Below, piece after piece: positions 44,161-55,303 of a stretch of 64,000 bases of DNA. The notes beneath the pieces were generated by a model that was given only the letters and a program-made list of their open reading frames with translations, had not been told where the DNA came from and made no database searches. The translations under genes and the position numbers were made by a program. This DNA comes from Marsupella aquatica (Eukaryota > Marchantiophyta). Each line of letters opens with the position of its first letter. Positions within the stretch are counted from its first letter, which is position 1. The stretch is from NCBI GenBank assembly GCA_973895155.1, contig OZ316893.1, forward strand, positions 24,056,001 through 24,120,000. Direction: 5' to 3'.

Positions 44161-44824
44161 TATAGAGAACATGGTAAATGAATTTGGTCTTTCTTTGGAT
44201 GACACTACGTTGGTTCTATGTGTTGTCCAGGGGTTCTACGGATAGGGCGGACCATTGGAGCCGTGGTATCCCGAGTCACATGCATGATTTTGGAGGTGGT
44301 TGGTATGTATAAGGGTTGCAGGTTATTTTTAAAGGTTACTCCAAATTTTTAGGGTGGCATTTAATTTGGAGTGCCAAATACAATTTGACCTAGCTTACCT
44401 TATGCATTTTGCATTCGGAATTTTGCAGTTCCTTTTTGTGGAGGGTTAGGTTATTGCGATTATTTTGGGTCCATTTTTGCAATGCATCATGCACAGTGAG
44501 AGCCCGCACATCTGAAAGGTATTACCACCTCTACAATGTGAGCTATATTTACTATGAAGTATTACCTATAATTACTATGAATTATTGATATTGGTGTACC
44601 CCAATTAAGCTCAAGTGTACTTGTGCAGCAATTTCAGATTTGTCTTAGAATATAGTCTAAGGCCAAGATCCTAGTCGGCACTGCAAAGCGCGGGTCTCAT
44701 TCAGGTGTTATTGATATGAAAACATCTCTCTGTCTTTTTTGCCTTCATATTTATTGCATTGGCCTTACACATTTAATTCCCACAATGGCACATAAAAGGT
44801 TATTTTTGTATGGGTGATGGACAG

Positions 44825-46078
44825 ATGTCTTCTTCCGAGAGTTCAGAGTCGGATTCCAACTCAACCTCTTCATCTTCTGAGGGGGACATTCCTCCCCCCC
44901 CCCCCCTCCGAGGCTTCAATGTCCTCCTCCTCTAGGCCCTATTCCATGTTGGTGTGTCCGATGTAAAGGCATGGTGGTTCGTCAAGCCTGGGAAGCCATT
45001 GAGCATATTGAGAACTATGGTAGACACGAGGGCAATTTACCGGGATATTCCACTCGCGAGGTATGCACAATTAATTGCTCTTGGAGACATTGACATGTAC
45101 AATTTGCCACATTGCACCCATACATTTATTAATTGTTGGTTTTTTTGTGATTGAATAGGTGCCTCGTAGGACCCCTCCTCCATTGGTCTCTAATGACTTA
45201 TGGGTAAATACACTTTTGGCTGGTGCAAGAAAGTTGCTTGCATCATCATCAGCTCCCTCTCCATCTAGCCACCCCCCCGTGTTCAGCCAGAGAGTGTAGC
45301 AGATCCATCTAGGGTTGGACGCACCCGAGCACGTTCCCAGAGACAACGTCGCCATTATGATCCCTTGCCAGGCACTCATGAGACCGAGGAGCAAGTTGTA
45401 GACCGTACTCTTAGAGTGCCACCAGGAGAGGACTATGTGGAAGTGGAAGGGAGGTTGGGGTTGTCATATGTCACCGGGAAGGCATTGACAGTGTTGAAGG
45501 ATTTCTCGTCTGAGAGATTCAAAATACCCCCTGGCCTAACCACTGATACCCCTATCCACATATGGGGTCACCAATGGATAGTGAAGGCGTCTTCCCTTGG
45601 CCCTGACATAGGATTTGGGGTGTTTTCCTTGGAGGACATTGTGGTCCCGCCCAAGCCGTGGCCCCAAGGTTATGATGGTGAGCACCTATTTCCATACATT
45701 GGTCCTGTGTATACTTCAAAATGTTGGAACATTCTATTGCGCCAACACCCATCGTGGGGTGTCTATGCATTGCAAATGGATTCTGATCCAGATGAGCTCA
45801 TACGGAGGCCTTGGCATTCTTGGATGATTGATGGCGACCCTATTTGCTCCGATAATATAGCTGGGTACATCAATAGTACTCGTGGTAGAGGGAGAGGACT
45901 TAGGCCTAATGTAGAGTGGATTCAGATATTTGGTCCACCTAGAGAGCCTTACTATGTAAAACATATGGATGATCATGTCATGACTATAGCCATTACAACC
46001 ATTAGGGCTGGCCAGGAGTTGTTTTGTGACTATGAGTGGGATAGGCCCAAGAAAGCATTGCTTTCTCGCCCCGTGTAG
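44825..46078 (+). CDS. SET-domain protein encoded in CACTA-1
   Basis: Exon 1 from ATG 44825 to 45060 (donor GTATGC): an acidic Ser-rich start, a proline run and, in the shifted frame, CWCVRCKGMVVRQAW with IEHIENYGRH, a Cys-rich helix like the transposase-associated zinc domain. Exon 2 begins at 45159. The clear SET domain lies in the open frame 45365-46078: FGVFSLEDI, YIGPVY, YALQMD, NIAGYINSTRG, RPNVEWIQIF, MTIAITTIRAGQELFCDYEW. These match the SAM-binding and pseudoknot motifs of lysine methyltransferases; the usual NHSC is NSTR here, as in some divergent SET proteins. No post-SET cysteines were seen. Two poly-C runs (44894-44906 and near 45271) each shift the frame by one base, so either the gene is damaged or those runs are miscounted. 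Confidence 0.6.
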
Positions 46079-46332
46079 GGCAGACATATATGTATATATA
46101 CCACCTTTTTGTTTAACATAAAATACATGATACAGGTTTTCAAACTAAATTGGTTAGTTGTGTAAGTCAATCTTTGATCAAGGTTTGAAAGTATACTAGT
46201 AGAATACATGTGTAAAGAGAATTGTAATTTTGCGGGGAAACCAAAAAGCCTATACCTTTAAACACTTGTCTCATTGTGGCCCTTCTAATATAATACGTAT
46301 GTTTGTGAAATGTTAGAATGCATATGTTCAAC

Positions 46333-49300
46333 CAGATATGGGGGTATTATCACGAGCAATGCGGCAACACCTTGTTGAGGCCATGGGTGATTGGCATAGG
46401 GCTCAAGCATCAGAGAATGAAGATGTCCCTCTTGAGCATTTGTCTAATGCCACCAAAGATAGACTTGAGGAGGAGAGGGCCATGGATGATCTTATGCACC
46501 AGTTCTATGACGTGGAGGATGGTGACCATGATATGGGTGATGCATTTAACACCAATGCACATCCTCATGGTGACAATCCTTCACAAGGTTCTTCCTCTAG
46601 ACAATGGGAGGAAGCTCGTGACCATGCGCAAACACGGATTTTTGAGGGGTCACAACTATCTCGGCTCTCAGGAATAATGTTATTGTTGAACTTGCAGCAA
46701 AGACATGGAGCAAGCAATCTCCTTCTTGATGATCTCTTCAGGACCTTGCATAGTCGTATTTTGCCAGAAGGGAACTACTTGCCTAGTTCATGGAAAGCGG
46801 CAAAAAAGGTGTTGAAATCCATAGGCCTCAAATACGAAGTCATACATGCTTGTGTGAATGATTGTGTTTAGTTTAGGGGGGAACACAAAGATGCCACTAC
46901 ATGTCCTACATGTGACCAACCGAGGTATCGAGAGGACATGCTGACTGGAAAAGCAGCACAGAAGGTCATGAGGTATTTTACTCTTATCCCCAGATTACGG
47001 CACTAGTACCGATGTGCAGAGTTGGCTGAGTATATGGTGTGGCATTCCAAGAACCGGTCAGATATGAGTTCAGATTGGCCGACCATGCGTATGATGGTGG
47101 ACTCACCTGCAAATAGGTTTGTGGAGGACCGATGGGGTGACTTCAAGACAGACCCACGTCATGTACGACTAGGTTTGGCATCAGATGGGATCAGCCCCTT
47201 TGCATTGGCCGGGAAGGCCCAACCATACTCAGTTTGGCCAATAGTCCTTACAAATTACAACATCCCTCCATGGATGGCCATGAAGAAAGGTCATTTGCTG
47301 CTCTCAATGATTATCCCAAGCCCCAAGCAAGTAAAAAAGATTGATGTTTACTTGCAACCATTGTTGGAGGAGCTTCAACAAATATGGAGGGGAGTGGATT
47401 GCTATGATGGTCGAGTGCTGACAGGTGGTTTACCTCATGAATTTAAATTAAAAGCCATCGTTATGTGGACCATACATGATCTTCCTGGTATGTTAAAATA
47501 TACCTTCCCCAATATTATGCATGGTTTTTTATGGTAGATAATACACTATAGGATAATGTTATATATAAAAGTTTGCGTGGCTATTGTTTAATGTATTGAT
47601 TGTGTGTGTTGTAGGGTTTGGATATATCTCTGGGTTGCAGACATCAGGATACCGAGCCTGCCCAACTTGTGGTCCTGATTTGGAGGGAGTGGCACGCCCT
47701 AAGTCTACCACCCTACGGAAGATAGTTTACATTGGTCACACAAAGTATCTCCCCCCAGAGCATGAATGGAGGCGTGACCCATTCTTATATGACACGGATG
47801 ATGGCCAACCAGACACACGCCCTCAACCAGTGCCAAGGGATCCACGCTATTGGAAGGAGGTATGGGATAGAGTGACAGACCCAGATGATCCCTTACCATT
47901 GGCCCGGTGTGGCATGACTCATTTGTCTACATTAATGTCAAAGCTACCATATTGGGCTGAGATGCCAATTAACAATTTGTTTGACCCTATGCACATTGAG
48001 GGGAACGTTGGGAGGTCATTGATTCGCCATCTATACGGAGAGAAAGACAACAACTGGAGAGAGAGTTGTGAGGAGATGGGGATGCATGGTCCTCATGGTT
48101 TTTGGCCATCTATGGATCCCCCTAATGCCCCCCTTACTATTCACCCTCCTCGGGTATTGACCAGAGGCGAGCGGATTGGGTTCCGCAATCGTATAGGGTC
48201 AATGAGGTTTCCTACGGGCTACGGGGCCAATCTGCACAAGGCATTTGGGGGACCAGACTGTCCACGTTGGCCAGCTTTCTTGAAGACCCATGATTACCAT
48301 CGTCTACTACAACATGTCAGTCCAGTGGCCATCATTGGATTGGGTGGTGAGGATCTTTGTGATGCCCTGTGGTCATTAGGTAAGCTCTTGAGGTGGGTGT
48401 GTCAAAAAGAGGTGAATGAGGATGAGATTGCAGCTATGGACTTGTTTGGAGTGGAGGTATTGTGCAAGTTGGAGAGGGCACTCCCTCCTTCATTCTTTAA
48501 TGGCCAAGTTCACTTCCTCCTACACCTAGTGCGTGAGGTTGGCATTGCAGGGCCGGTACATTGTCGTTGGATGTACTGGGTAGAGCGGTTTATGAGAGTG
48601 ATGAAGTCATATGTGTCAAATCGTGCGAGAGTGGAAGGTAGCATCGCTGAGCATCATCTTGGAGCAGAGAGCATGTTTTATTGTACAAACCAATAGCTAC
48701 ACTTGATCCCAGTGCACCAAGGGGGTGGATAGACGAGGCATCAAGGGAAGCAGACTTTGAAGATGACTGTCTTACAGGGGCAAAGGGAGAACGACTTTTG
48801 GGCTCAGCTGAGCACCTTCAACTCACTACATTTATGTTGTATAACTTGTCTGAGATTGCGGGAGATTGGACAACTTTTTATAAGGAGGAAAAGGCAAATA
48901 GTCATCGGCCACGCATCTTCCCCAAGTTTGTCCCATACATGAGGGCAAAGTTGACCAAGATTGATGCCTTGTTGGAGCAAGGGGAGAGCGTGTCAGACTT
49001 CCCTTTGGTTACAGACAGCCTTTGCACCTTGGTTCATGGACCATTACTCACGGTGACAACTCGGACCGCCATGTGGTCAAAGGGAAGGCATTTTCGTGTG
49101 CAACGGCTTGATGATAAGAGGGCAGCTACATAGGATTGTGGGGTCATGGGTTGGTTCACCCAAGATTCACAAAGTAGCACATCTAATAGGAATCCAATAC
49201 GCTCTACAGTGGCCCACTATGGCAAGATTGAAGAGATATTGACAGTGCGTTATCATGCACACACCACTTTGGAGGAGGTGGTGTTGAAGTGCAAATGGTT

Positions 49301-49571
49301 TCGGATGAACCTTGTTGGCCATAACCGAACTTGCAAAGAGGATGCTTGTGGGTTCACAAGGTTGAAGACAGGTGCAAATAGGGTCATTAGCTCAACTTGG
49401 AGAACCTCTGATCCATTTGCATTCCCCCACCATCTTGAGCAGGCCTTCTATCTTCCGTATCCTGATGATCCTGAGTGGTCCATTGTCATGACTTATATTC
49501 CACGATCACGATCCATCATCCAGGAGCGACCCAATGTGGTTGTAGTTGAAGATTTGGACCCTGAGCCTTGA
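46333..49571 (+). pseudogene. TNP2 transposase of CACTA-1
   Basis: Exon 1 from about 46335 (LSRLSGIMLLLNLQQRHGASN, YEVIHACVNDCV, TCPTCDQPRYRE, VRLGLASDGISPFA, WPIVLTNYNIPPWMAMKKG, MWTIHDLPG). An intron runs 47488-47614. Exon 2 has SGLQTSGYRACPTCGPDL, INNLFDPMHIEGNVGRSLI, HDYHRLLQHVSP, then the DUF4218 part GPVHCRWMYWVERFMRVMKS. The C-terminus has a DUF4216 block (VAHYGKIEEILTVRYHAHTT, HLEQAFYLPYPDDPEWSIVM). The catalytic Asp in the ASDG and HDLP contexts is kept. Stops at 46869, 47003 and 49131 and a frameshift near 48688 make it inactive as it stands. It is the DDE-type enzyme that cuts at CACTA ends. Confidence 0.9.
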
Positions 49572-49724
49572 GGTCCTTGGTAGCTAGTGTACCTTGGGAT
49601 TAATCTCGTAGGACCCCTCCATATGTTTATTTTTACCGGCATTATATATATCATTGTTGTATTTCATGTTCCCTCTACTATGAAAGGGACCAGATTTCTT
49701 AATAAAGTTATGAGTATTTGTTTT

Positions 49725-49836
49725 CCACACCATATCCGATACAATGAACATCGCATAATTGTCGGAAGCATCTTACCTTAATTCCGAAACCTTGTCCGAT
49801 TCAGTCTACATCGGACCCCTCTTAACAGTTATAACC
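49725..49836. repeat. CACTA-1 right subterminal repeats
   Basis: ATCCGAT, GTCGGAAG, TTCCGAAA, TCCGATTC and ATCGGACC within 100 bp, like the left end, but no TAGTG terminus follows. CACTA-2 begins instead. Confidence 0.7.
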
Positions 49837-50192
49837 CACTAGTAGAAACCGGGGCAATGTAGACCATACCTTATAGGACTAAGCCCACTAAGTCCTTTTT
49901 CCATACTTGAAACGACTCGCACCCATTGCACCGGTTTTGTTGAAGACTACAAAAGACTATTAGTGTTTTGTGGTTCACTAAAAGACTATGAGAAGTAACC
50001 TTGCTACTTTGTGAACGGTGAATAGTCTAGCACATCATGGGTAATGTTCACTTATGTTGAGGAGGGGTAATTCTATAAAGAGGGTGATAGCAAGGGGCAT
50101 AACTCAATAAATGGCCTTATTTGTGACCAGAAAGGTTTTGGAGTGAGGTTCATGGAGGGTGGACTACGGAGGGATCGATTACTCACTCCATC

Positions 50193-50265
50193 TATAAAAG
50201 GCCAAGATGCACAAAGGTAGATTTGTACCGGTCTCAAGGGGGTGTGGGTTTAGGGTTAGGGGGTT
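50193..50265 (+). promoter_or_regulatory. Possible promoter: TATA box and telobox
   Basis: CTATAAAAGG at 50192-50201, followed about 50 bp downstream by GGTTTAGGGTTAGGGGG (telobox-type) and more GTTTAGGG copies to 50640. This combination is common at plant promoters and leaders, but no gene downstream could be identified. Confidence 0.3.
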
Positions 50266-51253
50266 GTCCAGCCGAAGAACACTCGATTGAAATAGTGACG
50301 CAATGGTTTAGGGTAAAGGAACATGTTTAGGGACCCTAACTTGTTTGCTGCCTTGGGAGGATCTTGAGAGCCTGAGGCTTCTACTTGCGCGACCGTTGGA
50401 GGGGAGCGAGTTGGAGCATCCGTTGGAGGGTCAACTCTGCATACACTTTGCACCTCCACACTCTGTCACACCCTAATCCCGCCACATTTCTAACCCTTTG
50501 CACTTTATTGTGTTGTCTTTGCAGGCATTCACGGGCATTCACGGCCACTACTGTATAGTGAGGTTTAGTGTTCCACCTTTCTTGTGGTCGGTGCTGCGGA
50601 CTTAGAGACGTGCGGACTTAGAGACAAAGGATTTGGTTTAGGGTCACCGTCGTTGAGCTGAGCACTGTTACAACTTGAGCAACGACCAAGCTTGGCAGCG
50701 CTCTGGGATTTGTCGGCCACATTGACAAGTCAGAGGTGAGTGTTTGTTCTGATAGTGTTTTGAAGGGTTTTACAGTCGCGGTCGGACAGGAATGTTCTTC
50801 TCAGGAGGCGCTGAGTTTGACAGGTCCATGTAGTTGCGCCACATGGCCCTCCTATTTTTCTTTTACTCCCACAGTGAGCTCCCGTATGAGCTCTTGTGTG
50901 AGCTTTGTTCAGCTGTGGTGGGTGCTGAGATGATTTCCGTTGAACTCAGCTATGCTATGCTGATTTTCGTCTAAGCAAGCTCGGGGGAGGGTTGCCGGTT
51001 GGACGTTGGAGCTGTGCTTGTGATATTTTGGGGTTCGGGCAAAGGGCGGAGGGTGAAGATCAAGCATTGCCATTTTGCTAACGCTGCATGGTGGAAATTG
51101 GACCAACCAACTCCTTGTCTACGGTGTTGTTGAGCTGGGCGAGCTGCGACAAGGGACCGAGCCAGGCGACCTGTGAATCAAAGCCCATCAACCGCTGCTG
51201 AAGGTTTGATGTTCTATATTTGAAGCTCTCGTTTGCTTTCTATTTGTTAGTCT

Positions 51254-51400
51254 TTCACAGCTGCGCATTAGTGTTGGCCCTATCCTCCGTCCCTCTACTG
51301 GCCTGCTACTGACATTTGGTTAATCATAGTTGTTCACTGCTGTGCATTAGTGTTGGCCCTATCCTTCGTCCCTCTGCTAGCCTGCTACATTTGGTTAATC
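51254..51400. repeat. 79-bp tandem duplication
   Basis: TTCAC(A/T)GCTG(C/T)GCATTAGTG starts at 51254 and 51333. Both copies contain TTGGCCCTATCC and end in ACATTTGGTTAATCA. Confidence 0.85.
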
Positions 51401-54400
51401 AAAATGCAATGTCTGTTTGAGTGAGCTGATCATCTCCAATGTAGTATGGGCTTGGGATTTACATATATGTTTCCTGCTTCCAGCAGATAGGCAATTGCTT
51501 CCAAGCTCTTTGGTGCAGACATCTCTATGGAATGCAATGCCCTGTATGCCAGAGCTTTCATATATTGGCAGGTTCACATTTGCTCTTGGAATATATGATC
51601 CCGAAGGCTTCATGAGCAAATTTGCTCTTGTTCAGAATTCTGTTTATGTTGTTGTTTCCATCAATTGCAGCTTGGATTTTTGAATATATGTCCTGTCATT
51701 GATGATAGAGGGTGGTTGAGATTGGTTTTCTTTCTTCTTGGTAGTGGGTCAGTGTGTTGGCATTTTCCTCATGTCACTCATTCTCATCGGACAAGCTGCG
51801 GATTGGTACTGAATATTCATTTAGCCTATTGCTGCCTCCCACCGCCATTGCCGATTGCCGTTATCATCGTGTATTGCTTGCTTGCTTGCTTGCCACTGCC
51901 TTTGTTGGTTGCCACCCTCTTCATACTCTCTCGCATCTATCTTCCGATATGAACACGCAGCCAAGCCCACCAAAAGCTCTGTCCCTACAATCCCTCCCAA
52001 ATCAACTTTCTTGTTTCCTGCTGCTCATGATCACCGCATTGTTCTTCCCTATTTTTGTTTACTTATTGGTCTCTCCACACTTGTTGCTTCACATGACTAT
52101 TTTGCTCCTCCCTGGATCCGAACATGCCTTGTGCCCAATGCTCCCACGGTGGAGTGGGGTGGTGAATAGACGACCTCAACACCGTTGCAATCACATTTGG
52201 AGGGGTTAGTTTTTTGCAGCTTAAACCTGTCGGGATTTTGCGCTTGTGGCAACGCTATCCTTTCTGCCACTTCATGAGTTTGTTTATGCTGCAGTGGTCG
52301 GTCTTGCGCAACTCAATGAGCCAATTTCATTTTCCCTGTGCACTTCTATTTCTCAGAGAATTCCCTGGTCATGCTCATTTGCCCCAGAGTTAGAAAACAA
52401 AGAAGAAGAGCTGACTAATTGTAATTCCAATCCATATCCTGATCGGTCAAGGATTGTGAACTACATTGGCCTTGTCATCGGCCGAGGTCACCAAATTTTG
52501 CTTGGTTTCATTCCTGTGGAGCACTGCTGTGATGGATGAATAGTTGTGTCTTGCCCTAAAGTGGGACATTGGATGAATCCCTCATGCCTTGTCTGTTTTC
52601 AAAAGCTCACAGTGTTTACCTTTAGCTATGGGCGGTTGACATCTTTTAGCATTCTTTGTGGTGGTGCCTTTGTTCGTTGCAGAGCTCCTGCTCCAACTGC
52701 CCCTTTTTCCTGGTAAGTTGTGCAACCTGGATTCCAGTATAGATTGAAGTATTCTTGTCTTAATTGTGTCTATGTACATAGTGTCCTTCATTGCAACTGT
52801 CGCTTTGACCTGCTGAGTTTCAGCAAAGTGAATAAGGCATTATGCCATCATTCCAATCGACTTAAACAAAAATTGAGCTTCAATATGAACTGAAAGCATT
52901 TATCCCCTCCCTAGACTGATCAAAGTTTCCTAGCGAAAGTTTATATATTTTAACTGTCCAAGTGTAGGTTTGACCGTGAAAGTTCAGGCCGCTACACCAA
53001 GTGCTAGTTGGTGGCCTAAGTGCAGGGTGGTAGGTGGAGTACGTTGCCCAGCCCTGTCACTTTTTCATTGTTTGCCTATGGTGTTGCCATTTTTCTCACA
53101 CTCATTCTCATCCTACTATAATTGGCAATTCAACTCTCCTCTAGAATTTAGTCAGAAGGTGAAGTATTAGTAAGACTACATTTTCTGCTACTAAGATGTC
53201 TTGTTCTGAGCAGCATACACCGGAAGTAAGCAATAGTGGAGGTTTAACTGCATATCAACACATCCAGTGAACTACCTCTCTATTGCTCACTGCAGGGTGA
53301 GACTTTCACTCTTTCTGGATATTGTAGTTTGTAAGCAAGTTGATTAGGAGTGTTTCATGCTATGTTTACACTGTGACCCCTAGCTGGAACCAATGGAATG
53401 ACACGTGAGTGGGAACTGATAATTTAAGGTTGGTTGCTGTTGGTGAGGCAAGTACAGCTCTTGCTCACCTTGCTGATCGAAGGTGCTTATCAGAGGACGT
53501 GAACACATGACATCTCCACAAAAGCAACACTTATGGTGAGGACCCGCAACGCCGAACATGTGCGGCTTGCACACAAGGCAGAGATGTTGCGCCTTGAGTA
53601 TGTCAGACTTGGGATCCTTCCAGCCCAGTCTGCATGGTACTTTGAGTACCCAGTTGTTGCCAGGAACAACTACAGCCGGCCTGTACCTGCTTCTCCCCCC
53701 TTCCCAACATCCTTGGTATTTCTGTCTCTCGTACATGACCCGCCACAAATTAGGGCCCAAGGGTGTGTGCACAGTTGCCAATATGACTGTCCTGCCTGTA
53801 GGGCTTCTGGCCTAGAGTTGGATGACCGTTCTCTTGGATGTCGGTTTTTTCACAGAGCACAATGTATCATCTGGAATCACTCGCCATCCTGCAGTGTGCC
53901 TGGCGATGTCACTTGTCCTGCCCTCCCAGACCCCACCGGTCACTTTGGTGTCTACACATGTTTGGATCACACGCTCTAGAGGACCACTTGTCACACCGCA
54001 TGCACAGACCAGAGACCATTGACCTATAACTTAACACTTTGACTTGAACAAAGAGGATATTTACTTAAGATTTTGAATTATGAGCAATTTTGGGTCCAGG
54101 GTTTAGGGTCAACAGTACATAACTTATCCTATTATGGCTGCACTAAGTACAATATCCTAATTTAAGAGGCTAGCAAGCTCACTTAAAAGTCTCCTTTCAA
54201 AGACTGGAATTAATGGGCCATGTGATAACCTGGAAAAAGTGATTTATGCCTAACTTATTTGTCTCATTCACTATCATAGCCTATTTAGGATGTATAAATT
54301 ACAACCCTGATCACACTGCTTGATACCAATCCTATTCAAAAAATGCCTGTTTTACACACTAGAAGGAAATGATGTTTTTATTACTGAAAAAATGACTAGC

Positions 54401-54545
54401 TTATGAGTGGTTTGGGACAATTTACAACTCATTCATTTGAGTTCACAAAGGCAAGTCGCTTTGGTATAGTAGTCCTTTTGGACATAGAGTTGTTTTTATC
54501 AACAACTGCAAATTGCAGGTTGTTTATGACACCGTCCATTGGGAG

Positions 54546-54647
54546 ACTGACGGTCTTAAATAACTCAAAATCTTAGTTGAATTGTGTTTCGTTAAAAAGA
54601 ACTGATGGTCTTAAATAACTTAAAATCAGAGTTGAATTGTGTTATGA
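54546..54647. repeat. 55-bp tandem duplication
   Basis: ACTGA(C/T)GGTCTTAAATAACT at 54546 and 54601, each followed by AAAATC and GTTGAATTGTGTT. Confidence 0.8.
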
Positions 54648-54670
54648 CTCATCAAATAAGGAAACGACAT

Positions 54671-54816
54671 GTGTCTAAAGCCATCAAATAGCATTTAGAC
54701 ACGTGGAAGGTCTGAGCCACACAAACCAAATTACAAGTGGACACGTGTCTCCTTTATATCATCCCAGCAGCCAACAGGTGACACTTTGATAGCTTAATTC
54801 CTAGTAGGGTACACGT
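54671..54816. promoter_or_regulatory. G-box cluster with a perfect hairpin
   Basis: GTGTCTAAA (54671-54679) and TTTAGACAC (54694-54702) form a 9-bp inverted repeat. CACGTG cores follow at about 54700, in the 10-bp palindrome GACACGTGTC (54740-54749), and at about 54812. G-boxes bind bZIP and bHLH factors in plants. Confidence 0.4.
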
Positions 54817-55303
54817 GGAGATAATTGTAGTTATTTAGGACATGTTTATAATGACTACTATCGGAGTGATTTTGTTGATGTCTTATATTACCAATATTTG
54901 AGTCTTTTCTGCTCAGTCATTTATGACTTCATGGAAGTTATTTAGTTAGTCCTTTGTGTCATTTCATAATTGGACCAATTCTCCCAATTGGTCCTATTTC
55001 CAATCATCCTGACAAATTGTCTAGCTAGAAAGACATGTCTTAGAAATCAACTACAAGAGGATATATACATTGCAAATATACACAAAAAGCCATTGAATGA
55101 ATATAAAATTCTGCATAGAGACTGTAGACTTCATTTCACCTCCAATGTACAGGTGATCGACTGTTCAGAATCACAGTAAAGTATTTCCTGGATGAACTAA
55201 TCACAAAACAAGTCTATTGGCCAACTCAGCTTGTGCATCAAAACTACTCGAGCTTGAACCAAAGAGCTCAAGTCACTACATTCTATCAAAAAACAACTCC
55301 TTG

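Larger units (their letters stand above)
40141..49836. mobile_element. CACTA-1: En/Spm-type DNA transposon with a SET-domain gene (left part visible)
   Basis: The left end CACTAGTACATTTTAGGGCC begins at 40141, next to the broken RT, with TTG as the possible 3-bp target. TCCGAT/ATCGGA motifs recur densely at 40170-40600, 42510-42640, 43990-44160 and 49725-49820, the style of CACTA subterminal repeats. Contents: a minus-strand TNPA-like pseudogene, a plus-strand SET-domain gene and a plus-strand TNP2 transposase. The matching right end (TAGTG) is not in the window. The right subterminal region is entered by CACTA-2 at 49837. Confidence 0.8.
49838..55303. other. CACTA-2 long 3' block without transposase coding
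   Basis: 5.4 kb between the CACTA-2 left end and its TNPA-like gene. No gene was recognised; open frames such as 53533-53979 have no domain that I know. It includes a possible TATA box, teloboxes, small tandem repeats and G-boxes (listed separately), so it may be captured host sequence. Confidence 0.45.

Noticed and set aside
46999-47007. CACTAGTAC at 46999 as an internal CACTA terminus
   Set aside because: It lies within the TNP2 coding region between the IPRLR and YRCAELAEYM motifs, where the TAG is simply a premature stop. No repeats surround it.
53380-54029. Overlapping 130-150 codon frames on both strands
   Set aside because: No family recognised and no codon or splice support for either strand. 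Treated as unassigned CACTA-2 filler.
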